Positions 51,643 to 64,000 of a stretch of DNA of 64,000 nt are shown one piece after another; the stretch's first letter is position 1, and the number at the start of each line of letters is the position of its first letter. Origin of the DNA: Hybos culiciformis (lineage: Eukaryota; Arthropoda; Insecta; Diptera; Hybotidae); assembly GCA_964007475.1 (NCBI GenBank), contig OZ023273.1, positions 119,583,812 to 119,647,811 on the forward strand. The letters run 5' to 3'. Both the position numbers and the translations under genes were made by a program. A model generated the notes under the pieces. It did no database searches. It was given only the letters and a program-made list of their open reading frames with translations, and was not told the origin of the DNA.

Positions 51643-54600
51643 CTGTATATAGAAATCTGTATACACATCTACACATTATATACTTGGAAATTTCCATATT
51701 TAAAATTAGTTATTATAATAACTAATAAAAATTTATATCTGTGGGTATATATCAAGTTACAAATATTTTTATGTATAAAATATGGTGCATATTTGCAATT
51801 ATTAATTATTATAAAACTAAATTATATTACAATTTATAATATTTACTATTTCCCTAAGGTAGGTAAAACTTTACTAAATTTTATAATTCAAATTTGAGCT
51901 CTGGAGACTTATTATTAAGAGAATACGAGAAAACATATATTACACATCTGAACAAAGAAAACGCACGGCCAGTTGGCTCCTGCCAAAAATTGAAAACGTA
52001 ATTTCAACAATGTTTTTACTTCAGGAATGCTATATTAAATTTAGATCTTAAATTCATCCACATGCATTTTTTTTAACATTCGTGTAATGAACAACTGTAT
52101 GTTCAAACATATGTTTTCCAAAATTATAATTGTAAATTATTATTAACTATTTTATTGGAGATTATCGCAAAAACTATATATATATATATAGTTTACTTAA
52201 AAATTAACTTTTTATCTTAATTGCTTATGTAAGTATGTTATTTATAATTTAATAATAATTATTTATTACATTATAAGTAACCGCAACAAACATAATTAAT
52301 ATAAACAAATAAAAATACATAAGTAATACTATATATATACAATTATACGTAGACTATAACTTTTCATTTAAATTTTTTACAATTATTATCGGTCGCTGTG
52401 GTGTCTTTAGCATATGTGGTTTTAAATGAAATGAAAAGCAAATGAAAAATTGAAAATAAAATAATTTATATATGAACATGTATGTACCCACCAACGAGTT
52501 GAAGATAATATGTACTCATTTGCGTTAGTTATTCTGTATGAGGTCGAATCAATGGTATGATATTTTTTAAACTTATGATGTTCTTCAAGACTTGTTAAAA
52601 AAAATTTCAAATTTTAACAACTTTAGGAAAGCTTATTTCATCGGCTTTCTGGTTTATTGTTATAATGTAAATGAGTATGTATTGTGTTCGTACATGTATA
52701 TATACAGATTTAATTTAATATTCTTCTTTTTAATTCCATCATAAATACATTCTACAGTTTGAAATGTTAAACAGTAAAACATTGTCAGTGTTATTTCTCT
52801 AACTAAGTTTTCTTTTTTGAATTATTACGTTACATATTTTCGCATTAATTAATTTTCACGCAATTAATTAATTTTAAATATGTTTATTCAAGGTTTTTTT
52901 TTTTAAATGTTTCCATACAAAATCATTATCTATCCTTTATTTATAAAAAAAATCTTTTCCGATTGCATGGGTAGTAAACAGAATTCTCAAGGTTTACTAA
53001 TAAGATTTATAAAGATTACAGAAAACTATTGTAACTTATATTTTTATTGTGAATAAATTTATATTAACTTGAGATAACTACAAGGCAAGATTGTTAACTA
53101 TTTTCTAACGTATAGCTGGTACTTTATTTCGTGAAGAACATTTCTTGAATTTTATATTAAATTTAATAAACTTAATAAGGATATATCGGAAGTGGATCTC
53201 ACAAAAACATTTTGCTAGCTATAAAACTACTTTGCGATTGTTATTTTTATCATGCCAATCGTAGAATCTCTGCTAATAGGTTTATATTTCGTTTCGATAT
53301 AAAATACTAATCATTGCTTAGAGAAATAACTTAAAAAACAAACTATTATCAATAAACTTCAAATATCCATCATCATATCTAATGAAAATTTTGGTTTATT
53401 TGGTAAATTTATTTTATTGGTATCATATTAGCATAAGAACGAAGGATCTACATAAAAAAAAAATTAACCGCAATATACATAGAACAAATATTTATTTTTA
53501 TGGAAATAAAAAAAAAAAAATGAGAAATAAAATTTTACCCTTTTTTTGTTAGTGTGTTAATGAAGAGAATTTTAATTACACATGAATAAATATTAAACAA
53601 ATCTAAACCTTTTGGGAATTAAATACCAGCTTTTTAATAAAACCCATGATAGCGTAAGTTTTTATTATTTACATTAAGTAAGTTTTATTACATAAATAAT
53701 TTTTTACCTCATCTTGTATGGTGTGAATAACTTTTGAGTGGAGTAAAATTGAAACCCTCCTGTTAGATATAAAATTTCCAAAATTTAATACCAATTTATT
53801 GATTAAAAAATATAGAGAACACTTCTTTTAGAAGATATAATTCCATTAAAGGATTTTTAAAGCTGTAGTATAGTTAATTAAAAAATTTCATGATTAATTA
53901 GTGATAGAAATGAAACTATTAAAACATTTTACTTATGTATAATTATTAAGTAAGTATAAATAGTAGTACCTAAAACAAATAAAGCTGAATTTGCGTAGTT
54001 TACTTTTGATTTATATCATTTTAACACTCTAGAGAGACTCAAGGAGTGGTTTCTATTATTATCAAGTTATTATTTAACTTGTCTTTAATAGTGATATGGC
54101 TATTAAAGAAAGCTGAGTCTGAGAAGATCAGTGAGGAAGCACTTTTGAATACAAAATATAAATGAAAGCTTTTCTTCATTGCGCTATTTATGTTTCGAAT
54201 AAAACAGAGAAGATCAGAGAGTTAAGCCTCCATATTTACTCGGTTATCGTTTAATACGATTACATTCACATTGTTATGATATAATCAACTTAGCATGAAA
54301 CCACATAGTTGATATATCTTACATTTTTTTAAAAATATAGCTCATAAATATTTGCTAATATATTAGATATTTACATAGAAGTTTGCTTTGAACATATTCT
54401 TTTCGTATATATAAGAACATATGTGTATGTAGAAATTATTGTATATTTTAATGTTAAAAATATTTTATCTTTCTATATATTTTTGTTGTTTATTTTAACC
54501 TCTAATGCATATCTATTTTCAAAGTTTCATCATAAGTATTTCAAAAGATAAAAATTCAAAATTTTTTGTTAAAAAATATCATTTCGCTTCTGGGAAAATT

Positions 54601-55976
54601 AAAAGTTTTTCTTCTAAAATTAAAAAAAAAAAAAATTCTTATCTTTATTTGAAAATTCGAAATATTCTATCATTCTTCGTATATCATGTGTCATTCTTTA
54701 TGATATATAATCGTAAAACTTTTAAGTGATCTGAAGAATAAAAAACAGCATGATTTAATGTCACAAACTATTAACTATGTGTATAAACAACTGTTCTTTC
54801 TTTCAGGAAGCATAAAAATTGGTAAAAATATATACTGAAAGAAAATATTTTTATGACTTTATTGAATCTGAATATTATTATTAAGGTCACTTCTTTATTT
54901 TCATCTTAGAATAATGTCAATAGGTCATTATCAACAAGAAATAAACCAATCTTGTTATAATAAATACATATAGTATAGAGACATCATAGTTCGATTATTC
55001 AAATAAATGTTAAGTATAGAAACCTTAATTCTTCATTAATTGTTTTAATAATCTTTAGGTACCTGGAAATACAATATAGAGCAATAGAATTCTGATCTTA
55101 ATTTCGTTTTTACTTTTTGATTCTTGAATAGTAGTATTCAATGGCATCGATAAGCTCAGGCGAACGTGAAAATTAAAACCTTACATCAAATTCAAAGGAA
55201 AAGCAGGAAGCAGAATAATATATTTTAAATATAAAAAATAATCCTGTAATCATTATAAATTGCGTTTAAAGTTGCCTCTTCAATCGTCAGCTCAATATAA
55301 GACCTGCAGCTAATATTTTACATTAAATAAAAATTTTTTTTTTTATTTTATGAGAATTGGGAATATTTGTTATAATTATTTTTATTCTTAAAAAGCTATA
55401 AAGATATTAGAAAAGCAATAAAATTTACTTAATATTTTTACATACATACATCCGTGTGTGTATACAAAAATAATAAAAGCACCATCAATAACGAAATATT
55501 AAATAATTTTTTATGTTACAAATTTTTTTATTGCGTAGATTTTTTAATTGCCGAACAAAAAAGCGAGGGGACTTCTTTTTTTTTTTTGTTTTATGACCAG
55601 CAACGAAATATGTTTTATTAGGATATTTTTTTTGGAAATTGTTTTAATCTCGTTTTCCTTAACATACATTGGTATATAATATAGAGGAACAATAAAATCT
55701 ACTGAAAATAATAAATATTTAGCTATTTTGAATAATTTATTACTATGAAATAATTTTAATCATGCTTCGTTTGTCTGACTTTCGTTTACTATGTAAAATA
55801 CAGTTCCAATCGATTAAAAGGAAGAAATTTATCAAGAAAAGAACGTTTTCATAAATTCGATATTAGTGTAAAAGAGGATATTGCCAGAACCGCCAAATTC
55901 CTATATAGCAATAAAAAATTCATAATAACCGCTTTTACAAGAAGGGAAGAACCAAAGTCATTTGTTAAGAATAAAT
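51643..55976. other. Gene-free A/T-rich stretch
   Basis: Nothing is supportable as a gene or RNA. A short AT-dinucleotide run is at 52177-52190. The word GAGAAGATCAG recurs at about 54122 and 54209, without further structure. Confidence 0.5.
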
Positions 55977-56464
55977 TATTTTAATGCGTTGGGGATCGTT
56001 ATGTTGTATTTAGTGCTATAGAATTTAGATCACTAAATGGAGTATTATATGCGTCAATACACATGCAATCATTTAGATGCATCTGCGTAAATAATGAAAA
56101 AATTTAGATGCATCAGCGTATATAATGAAAAAATTTAGATGCATCAGCGTAAATAATGAAATCATTTAGATGTTTCGTATTGAATATAACGTAATACCTA
56201 AACAAACATAATATCTCTCACAATATTTCAATACAGCCAAATACAAAAAAAAAAAATGAGAAAAAATGAGACGAAAAAATATTCTCTCTTTGCAACTACC
56301 TCTCCCCTACGCATTAAAACAGTATATTGGATATGTAAACAAAATTTGTTATAGAACTCGTTCTGTATTTACACAAAAATACATTGACACTTGTCAATGT
56401 ATTTTTGTGTATACAGAACTCTTAATTAATAACAAATTTAGTTTACATATACAATAATCTACTA
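55977..56464 (-). repeat. Dispersed repeat R1, copy C (full length, different internal array)
   Basis: On the minus strand it begins at TAGTAGATTA (56464) and ends near the CGCATTAAAATAA word at about 55977. It shares with copy A the first half, including a hairpin whose arms carry ACAAAAATACATTGACA, and with copy B the second half. Its variable segment is a 31-bp unit containing ATTTAGATGCATC, GCGTA and ATAATGAAA, repeated just over three times (56071, 56102, 56133, partial at 56164). Copy B has AATGTAAATACAAT units in the same place. Confidence 0.78.
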
Positions 56465-59112
56465 TAATATATATAGCCCAAGTGCCTAAGTTTTAATTTT
56501 TATATTTTAATGTGATGGATTTTTCAAAAAGAAAAAAAAAAATTAAAAATTAAAACCCATTTACTCTAGTCTTAAAATAAGTCAAATTCAACAAACGATT
56601 TCAATTGGAATAATTTCATATTTTAAGAGTTTATAAAAACTATTTTAGTTAATTAATATAATTTAGTTTGCTTGGCTCTCTAAAGTATTTTTAAGCTATA
56701 TTTCCTATAAATGTTAAGTTATTGTGATTGTGCGAAAAACGAAAGTAATAAAATAACAAATTATGTGACATTTTATTTACAGTTTTTTGGGTAATAATTT
56801 TATAATTTTTTTATTGTTTTTATTTACACATTATTATTTTGATTATTTTTATATACATACGAGTATAATAAATGTACAAGTAATTTATTTTTATACCAAA
56901 TCAACATTCATTTACGTTAAATTTTATATAATATTTGACATTGAGTTGTTGTATAGATTTCAATTTATTTTTGAAACTGGAAAAAGAAGTGTTTGTTTTC
57001 AGCCCAAAATTTGTTCTAGCATAGGTTCAAGTATTGTTTTCTGATTGATTTCAGATTCACATTATTTTGTTATAAAATTTACTTAATATAATTTTTAAAT
57101 ATGTAGTATATAATTATTAAAAAAAATTGAAATTTGTTGGCATACCTTTACCTTATCAAAGAGAAAGAATTATTTAATATTTCTAAATATTGATGTTGAA
57201 TCTAACAAATATTATGCAATGAAATATACCATCCTTTGATTCAATTGTAATGTCTAACATATGTGCATCTGTTATAGAAATACTAAAATACTGATTCTAT
57301 TCAGTGAGAGATATGTAAAAACATTTCAATTAAAGTCCCGAGGAAACAAAGCTATGTGTACATACAGTTTAAAAAAAACAAAAGTAAGAAAAAAATAATA
57401 TTCCAAAAAAAAAGTTATTCTTTCAAAGTGATCTGTTAGGAACATTAAAATTATAAACAGTTTTTGTATGGGAACTTTGTTAGTTTAAAATTTTTTAACG
57501 AATTCCATTTAATAAATTAGCAATAAACAATAATATTGGAAATTTGAATTTTTTCTACGCTCTCCGGTAAGAGTTTAAATTAAATATTAAAGATTCAGAT
57601 CATGACAATAAGAAGAGTTGAAAATATTTAATAATATCGTATTTTTTGATAATTATATACGATTCACTTTTTCAGGAAACAATTCACGCGGTACAGAACA
57701 GCTCTCATCTGTAAATATGTTGCTTTTGAATAGAAATGAATGGAATTCCAATGAAGTTTTTTTTTCTAATTTATTTATCACGTTAAATGCATATTTTATA
57801 TAAACTTAAATTAAATTAAGAAGTTTTCATCAAAAGTAGCCTAAACGAAAATCAAATATTCACTTCCAAGATTATCCTGCCAAACCTGTTAATTAATTGT
57901 TACATATAGTTGAGCTCTTGAACTACATATTTCGTTTTCCTCAATAGTATCTCAATATTTAACTTATACATATATATAAGATATTATACTTTGAAAAGGG
58001 ACTAAATAATTAGCCAGTAAATAATTTTTTTATTATAAATAATTTACTTTTAGTACATAAAACAAACATGACTCTGCTAATAATAAACGAAGAAATCTAA
58101 AGAAGAACAAAAAAAAATTAACTTTTACAAGTTTCTTCAATATTATTCCCTTAAATACATAAAAAAAAAAAAATTTATTATAGTGTATAAATTTGTATCA
58201 TGTAATATTATGTATGGATGTTTTTAAAAAATAAAATTTTTATGCAAATAAAATTAAAATTAATTTCCCTTGTTTGATAAGCCCCCAAAAGCTCAAACAT
58301 TATGTTATATATCAACCATAAATGATCAAATTATTATTGCCAGATTTCACATTGAATTCCACCAATATGAATTTCTCCCTTATTTGTAGTGTAGTAAATT
58401 TATAAAAATAAAGCCTATTTTTATAAAGTGGAAAATTCAAATTTACCTTAAGTGTATTTTTTTTTATGTTTTTATATATGCTTTTTTTCTCATTAGTCGT
58501 ACATACATCTTCCAATATTTTTTATTTATATTCCTGAATTTAACAGAATTCGACTATAAAATAAAACCTCCCCCATTCCAAAAAAAAAAAATTTTTTGTA
58601 TATATTTATTCCGTACTTATATTATATATTCAATATTTATACATTGAGGGAAATATGCAAAATTTTGTATGTTTTGTTTAACGGTAACAAGTAATTTGCA
58701 TAAAAAATTTACATCAATTCAATCATTGTTATCAAAAAATATTGTAACAATATTGAAATGTTTCAATATTTTTTTTTTCGAAATATTCTCCACTTGATGT
58801 TAGAGGAATGATATTATTGTAATGAGTACTAAAAAACCTATACACATCATTTAACAATATTGCGTACATGCTTGGTTATATTCAGGCAGAAGTGTATAAT
58901 GTAATGTAATGTATGCATAAAATAGAGTGTTTCAAAATAAAAATTTTACTTACTATTAGTTGTGGTAAATTCATGCTTTTAAGTATTAATGTTCTCAACA
59001 CTATTTCCGGAAGATTAATCACAGATTATAAATACATATAATGGAAGAAATTTATTTTTATATTGTATTCTGTATTGACATTATATCATGCAATTAAACT
59101 ATATATTATACC
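56465..59112. other. Gene-free A/T-rich stretch
   Basis: No gene, RNA or structured repeat is supported. Short frames (60-85 codons) are Ile/Phe/Tyr-rich and featureless. Confidence 0.5.
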
Positions 59113-59556
59113 TTGTTCGCATTATAATTTAAATTCCCTTTATATTCTGGAAAACAAATTGCCGTTCGCATTACAAAATTTGATGAGAACTGGAATTTGA
59201 TGATGTAAAAAAAAAATTGAGAAAGAGAAAAAGTTTTTGTTGTTGAAAATTTTGACTTTTTATCTCGCTTTTTATAAATTTTTTTTGTTTTTTTTTTTCA
59301 TTTTTTTTTTTTTTTAAATTATATGTTTTCTTTATTTTGACTCGAATTTGACAAGAAAATTGTTGCCAACTATAACAAAATTTCAAAAAATGAGTGAAAA
59401 TAACTATAAATGTAGAATTCTAACCCTGATAAACTAGAATATGAAAGTGGAATATACATATTCCGGAATATTTTTTTATATGAAAAATCCAGTTCAAATT
59501 CCTGAACTATTCCGGATAACAGCATATTCCACTAATATTCTCCTAATGCGAACACC
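59113..59556. mobile_element. Candidate MITE with GTTCGCATTA ends, containing repeat R2
   Basis: GTTCGCATTA at the left (59115-59124) is inverted at the right as TAATGCGAAC, and a second direct copy stands at 59164. Inside, 59446-59533 forms a hairpin pairing GTGGAATAT and TATTCCGGA words. The middle (59365-59508) matches the diverged R2 copy at 25648-25882. No clean target-site duplication is visible, so the exact ends are uncertain. Confidence 0.45.
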
Positions 59557-60183
59557 ATATTAGCTGTATTTGTTTAATCTTTAATCTTAATTTTTACTCA
59601 ACCTTGCACTTTTTTTGGTTAGTCAACTTATCTTTTATTCTTGTTTCTCATATATAAAACATTTCGAATTCGATCTTACTTTTTGGTCATGACTTTGAAT
59701 TATTACAATAACTGAGATAAAAAGTAAGAACTTTCTTATTTCAATAAATTATACGTAACACTTAATTCAAAGGGAAAAATTGAAAAATTGACACAAATAA
59801 CAGTTCGAGGTGAGATACACTTTACTTCTGTTTGGCTTGCCCTTGATTTATCTTTTATTGATGTCGTAATTCTTTTAAATTAAATTTAAAAAAAATTGTA
59901 ATGAATTGATTACAGTTTTTAATGCAAACCGTCAAAAACTGAAAAATATTTTTCGACGCACTCTAATATATATCTGTATCAGAATTTTTCCAATATTGAC
60001 TCAGGTGAATAAATGTCAAATGTATGTTTGTTTATGCAAAATGGGAATTGAATCGTTTTCATCAGTGTTGTATACAATATTTTAGCTGAACTATTGTCTT
60101 AGATATCGTAATTTACAAGTTTTCATTATAATTAAAAATTAAAATGTGAAATTTTACAAAGTTTATTTTTTTTTCTGGCTTAT

Positions 60184-60474
60184 TCAATTTTTCTTCTTTT
60201 TTTTGCAATTCTCAGCAAGTTTCAAAAGTTGAATAGTTTCAAACAAATGAAATAAAGTAAGTAAATGTTCAGTGACATTGGTTTGATATGCATAGTAGTT
60301 TTTTTTCATATTTTTTTCAATTTGCTTCACATGAAACCCGTACCAAGTTTCATGTGAAAATTGTAATCTTTTGTTTTTTTCGTGACTCACACTTCTTGGA
60401 ATGTTAATTATGCCCTCAATGATTTCTCGTGAAATGGAAAAAATATTTACAATTATTATAGTTTTCTTAGACAT
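60184..60474 (-). CDS. Tentative small protein, 96 residues, unknown function
   Basis: I do not recognise this protein. The frame runs from ATG at 60474 (no stop for nine codons upstream) to TGA at 60184-60186. It is less A/T-extreme than its flanks, with a varied residue mix: a hydrophobic start (TIIIVNIF), then SHEKNKRLQFSHETWYGFHV, a Lys-rich helix-like part, EHLLTLFHLFETIQLLKLAE (an amphipathic helix by pattern), and a Lys tail. A DNA hairpin (TTCACATGAAAC, nine-base loop, GTTTCATGTGAA) lies inside it at about 60325-60357. An AATAAA hexamer follows the stop by about 20 bases. It sits some 630 bp beyond the HIBADH stop on the same strand, so it could instead be part of a longer HIBADH 3' region. 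It could also be a chance ORF or a single exon of a larger gene. Confidence 0.33.
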   Translation of the reverse strand: MSKKTIIIVNIFSISREIIEGIINIPRSVSHEKNKRLQFSHETWYGFHVKQIEKNMKKNYYAYQTNVTEHLLTLFHLFETIQLLKLAENCKKKKKN

Positions 60475-61101
60475 AGGTAGGAAAGGTTTTTTTTTTTGCA
60501 AATAGTAGTTTGTCTGAATTTAAAAAGCGTAATAAATTTTATTGAATCTTATAATTGAACGATTTTCTTTAGTGGCATTAAATACTATTATCGCTAATAT
60601 CTCCTTTTTGTTGGATTCACACAGTAGTATACTTTAAAATTGAAAAAATTAATTGTAAATTTTGAAAATACGCATCTACAAATTATGTTGATATAAATTA
60701 CATATTACTTACATAGAAAAGTAAATAGAAAAAGAACATTGAAAACTTAGTATGAAATTATATAGTCGATTAACTGACGTATATTATTCGACCACAAATG
60801 CCTACTACTAAATTTGAATATAAACATTTATTATTATAGATAGTTTTCTTTACTTTTATATAATTTAGTAATATTTCAGAAAAATTTGAAAATCATTCAA
60901 TATTATTTTTGGATTTCCATAAGTTCAAAAATCTTTATTAGTATATTAAACTTCAAGATTTTAATAAAACCTTTCGATTTGTTTCCAATTTATATAATTT
61001 AATTCATTAAAAGTAAGTATTAAAATATCGTTTCAAATGATAATTTAATTTAAATCAAAATAAATGCATCTTCTGGTAAATAAAATAACATAATAAAATA
61101 A

Positions 61102-63459
61102 TTAGTTATTACTTTCATTTTTAAGAAAATCGTAAATTACAGAAAAATCTTTATTTCCCAACCCTTTGGTTTTTAATGTTCTGTAAATTTGATGTGCCAT
61201 TGCACCTAGTGGAATTGGGGTATCTGAGGCTGTTGCCACTCCTGCAGCCAATCCCAAATCCTAAAATTATATAATTCAAATTAATTTAAATTAATTTTAA
61301 TTGTAATATATATATATATATATTTATATGTATATAGGTACAATAAGATTTTTGGTGCAGTAAATAATTTGTAAACGTTATACGCAGAACAAATAAATTT
61401 TTATCTTTTAGATACATTAAACTGTATTTTTTGTAATAATTTTTGATGATTAAATTATTGTTGCACAAATTGTTGATGTAATATAAGCCAATATTATTTT
61501 AAATGAACTATTTACTTCTTATATTATTTCCACAAATTCGCATACTTTATTTTCGATCTTACTTAAAGCAAGTATAGGGTATAATACTCAAAGATAACAC
61601 CACACAGATGTTTCCTCCTTTTCATTTATAAATAGAAATTCTTACCTTAGTAATCAATTCAGTCGAAAATCCACCGTTGTATCCATTGTTAGCTGGCGCC
61701 GTAGGCACAATACCGGGTACTGGGTTATAAACTTCTGAGCTCCAGCATCTGCCGGTCGAATTATTCACAATATCTGCAAATGTTTTACTGTCTAAGCCTA
61801 AACGAATAGCCAAATTCATTGATTCCGAAATTCCAATCATTGAAATACCCAACATCATATTATTACACAATTTGGCAGCTTGTCCCATTCCATAATTTCC
61901 GCAATGAGTAATTCTTTGTCCCATGCATTCCAATATAGCTTTAGCTTTATTGTATTCATCTTGTGATCCACCTACCATAAAAGTTAAGGTTGCTTGTTCA
62001 GCTCCAGGCACCCCACCAGATACTGGTGCATCAATAAATCTAGCACCTTTTGCTGTTACCAGTTTTTGAATTGCTTTAACAACATTTGGATCAATAGTGC
62101 TGGAGTCAATGAATAGGGTACTTTCATTTACTCCGTTTTTAATCATTTCAGTATAGGTGTTGTGCACTATATCATTATTTGGTAACATTGTAATTACAAA
62201 ATCTGATTTCTTTGCTAATTCTTGGGTATTGGAATAAACAGTGGCACCTTTTGATTTTAAGGCATCACATGCTGGTTTCGATATATCATAAACATGCAAT
62301 TTATGACCCTAAAAATACACAAAAAAAGCATTTAAGATTCATATTCAAAATTCAAACAACATAATAATAGCACTATAACTAGATAATTATAATATGTTTA
62401 TTCGATTTTCATTATTTTAATTTTAAATTATATGTATATTTATGTTTTTTTTTTAATAATGCTGTTAACAATAATATTTAGTAACTATCTCCAAAATTAG
62501 TATAATACATAATATAATGTGGTATAATTATAATAATCTACAAAAGTTGACTTATTCATGTTATCAAATTGAGAATAATATTTTTGTACACAAGAATATC
62601 GTATCGAAAAACAATTTGGTGGATCAGATGTTTGTGACGAATGTACTGAGTAATTTTGAAGTGTTATTGCCAGCGGACGTCATAAGAAAACATAAGAAAT
62701 TAAAATTTTTCTAATTAAAGATATTTTATCTCAGGAAATGATTGGACAAAAAATTAGATTTTTTCACCCTCTTTATATTTACGTATATTTAAATGATTTT
62801 AAAAACAAAAATTATGATTTCTAACTAGAATATTTTAGAAAATATTCTCATATGTTGAACATTTAGTTCATTTTTCTTTTAATTAGAACCACATCACGAA
62901 GGTTACAGAAATAAATCGTAATAATATTATATTTATATTTAGAAGTAATTTCGTTTAAATATGCATTCAAATTAGGTGCGCACTTTGCACTTATGTACAC
63001 TTACTTTAAACTACACTTATACTTTGCATAACAACAAAAAAATTAAATTTTTTGAGAGTGAAAAATGAATAAATTTTTTATTTCCCTAATAGGTATATTA
63101 TTATTTTTTTCATTGCATAACAACAATCAACAATAATAAAATTTGATCTTTTTTTTTTTTATCTCTGAAGTATTTTAATTAATATTCTCTGTATATCTAA
63201 AAAAAAAAATTTAATAAAATTGTTTTAAATTAAATTTTAAGGTCACTCACTCTCTTTTTAAAATTTTGAATAAAAAAATTAAAATAAATTTGCGAACCTT
63301 TTTCATTAAATTATTAGCCATATGACCACCCATGTTGCCAAGTCCAATGAAACCAATATTTTTACCCCCCGAAGCTGTAGCCAAGCATCGCACTAAATTC
63401 TTATTTTCGAAAGCAATATTCTTAAGAGTGTTTGAAAAACAAATTACACGTAAAGCCAT
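61102..63459 (-). CDS. HIBADH: 3-hydroxyisobutyrate dehydrogenase, mitochondrial; three coding exons
   Basis: The enzyme oxidises 3-hydroxyisobutyrate to methylmalonate semialdehyde with NAD+ in mitochondrial valine breakdown. Coding exons are 63459-63298 (54 codons), 62308-61646 (221) and 61260-61102 (52 plus stop), all joined in phase 0, giving 327 residues, close to the usual size of about 330. Residues 1-30, basic and Ser/Thr-rich, look like a mitochondrial presequence. GFIGLGNMG at 36-44 is the NAD-binding loop. DAPVSGG at about 147-153 is the family's substrate-binding signature. GMGQAAKLCNN carries the catalytic Lys at about residue 200, and the C-terminal all-helical domain follows (ESMNLA..., NNSTGRCWSSEVYNPVPG). 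Exon edges have GT and AG. ATG context is CAATGG. All expected motifs are present and no frame is broken, so the gene looks functional. Confidence 0.97.
61261..61645 (-). other. HIBADH intron 2
   Basis: A 385-bp intron: donor AAG|GTAAGAATTT at 61645 and acceptor ATAATTTTAG|GATTTG at 61261. It contains an AT-dinucleotide microsatellite around 61307-61324. Nothing else is seen in it. Confidence 0.93.
62309..63297 (-). other. HIBADH intron 1
   Basis: A 989-bp intron: donor AAG|GTTCGCAAAT, a weaker match to the usual GTRAGT, and acceptor GTGTATTTTTAG|GGTCAT. A 65-codon frame on the opposite strand inside it (62517-62714) has no recognisable domain. There is no other structure. Confidence 0.92.
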
Positions 63460-64000
63460 TGTAACTAAACCAAATTTTGACTTATTATCGAATTGAATAT
63501 TCTTAATTGATTGTTCACTAAAAGAAAGAAGAAAAAAATTAAAGAATATTTTTTATTTCTTGTTACTTTCTTCACAAATAAATTGCAGCGAACTAAATTT
63601 TAAAATATAATGTGAATAAATGAAATTATAATTATATGAATCTAAAAATACTCAAACTCATTTCTCAATAAAAGTATTATCACAGAATATTATGTATAAA
63701 TATTTTAGTAATATTATTTCTGTGTGCGCTATTCTGATATATTCATTCACGTAAATCGTTAATGAGAAACTTTTTCACAAGCATGTGTTCTATACTATAA
63801 AACTACTCAAGCTCAAGGTTATTTTTATTTTATATAAATTCTTGTCATAATAATATAACAAAAAATAAGATACGAAAGCTATATACATTTTTAAGCGAAA
63901 GATTGAATAATATCATGAACGAGTGTCAACTAAAAATCAATTTGTGAAAATTCGGTGGCGAAAAGAATTTATTATTTATTTAAAAATGAATACATTATTC
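63460..64000 (-). promoter_or_regulatory. HIBADH 5' flank (presumed 5' UTR and promoter region)
   Basis: The sequence upstream of the HIBADH start is A/T-rich like the rest of the window. I could not assign a transcription start, a TATA box or further 5' exons. It is included because it is where the promoter would be expected. Confidence 0.3.

Noticed and set aside
62517..62714. 65-codon plus-strand frame inside HIBADH intron 1
   Set aside because: No recognisable domain and no transcript context; considered a chance ORF.

Overview
This is a very AT-rich animal nuclear sequence, almost certainly from an insect. Three things point that way. There is one intact single-exon gene of the insect-type divergent ionotropic receptor (IR) family at 45702-47456. 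There is a three-exon nuclear gene for mitochondrial 3-hydroxyisobutyrate dehydrogenase (HIBADH) at 61102-63459 on the minus strand. The rest is long A/T-dominated non-coding DNA carrying LINE, hAT-like, tRNA-derived and foldback repeats. The order of insect cannot be settled from the window. Gene density is low: apart from repeat-borne ORFs, I can support two clear genes and one tentative small ORF (60184-60474, minus).

Layout. 1-2184 (minus) is the 5' part of a non-LTR retrotransposon: an ORF1-type RNA-binding segment, an in-frame TAG, then an endonuclease and the start of a reverse transcriptase that runs off the window edge. 2185-31970 is mostly gene-free A/T-rich sequence broken up by a hAT-like MITE (7757-8135), a hAT element with a transposase C-terminal remnant (15889-16592), a foldback element (19409-19640), a degraded dispersed repeat (25648-25882) and an extreme homopolymer stretch (26500-27360). 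31974-35247 holds two nearly identical tandem 1.6-kb units bounded and punctuated by tRNA-derived sequences. 35617-40537 is a cluster of small non-autonomous elements: a long-TIR MITE, a hAT MITE, nested A/T palindromes and two copies of a roughly 490-bp repeat family called R1 here. The IR gene follows. At 50981-51634 lies a 654-bp foldback element with a perfect 8-bp target-site duplication, built from about 20 copies of a CCGCG-containing motif arranged as nested palindromes. A third R1 copy is at 55977-56464, and a candidate MITE is at 59113-59556. The tentative ORF and HIBADH finish the window.

The genes show no sign of working together: HIBADH is a valine-catabolism enzyme and the receptor is a presumed chemosensory membrane protein. 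The most unusual content is the repeats. Two foldback elements (19409-19640 and 50981-51634) share a design in which copies of the terminal inverted repeat fill the interior. R1 copies keep conserved flanks but carry different internal tandem arrays. The 1.6-kb tandem unit is bounded by tRNA-like sequences with recognisable Pol III A and B boxes. All family assignments rest on reading the sequence; no database search was possible.
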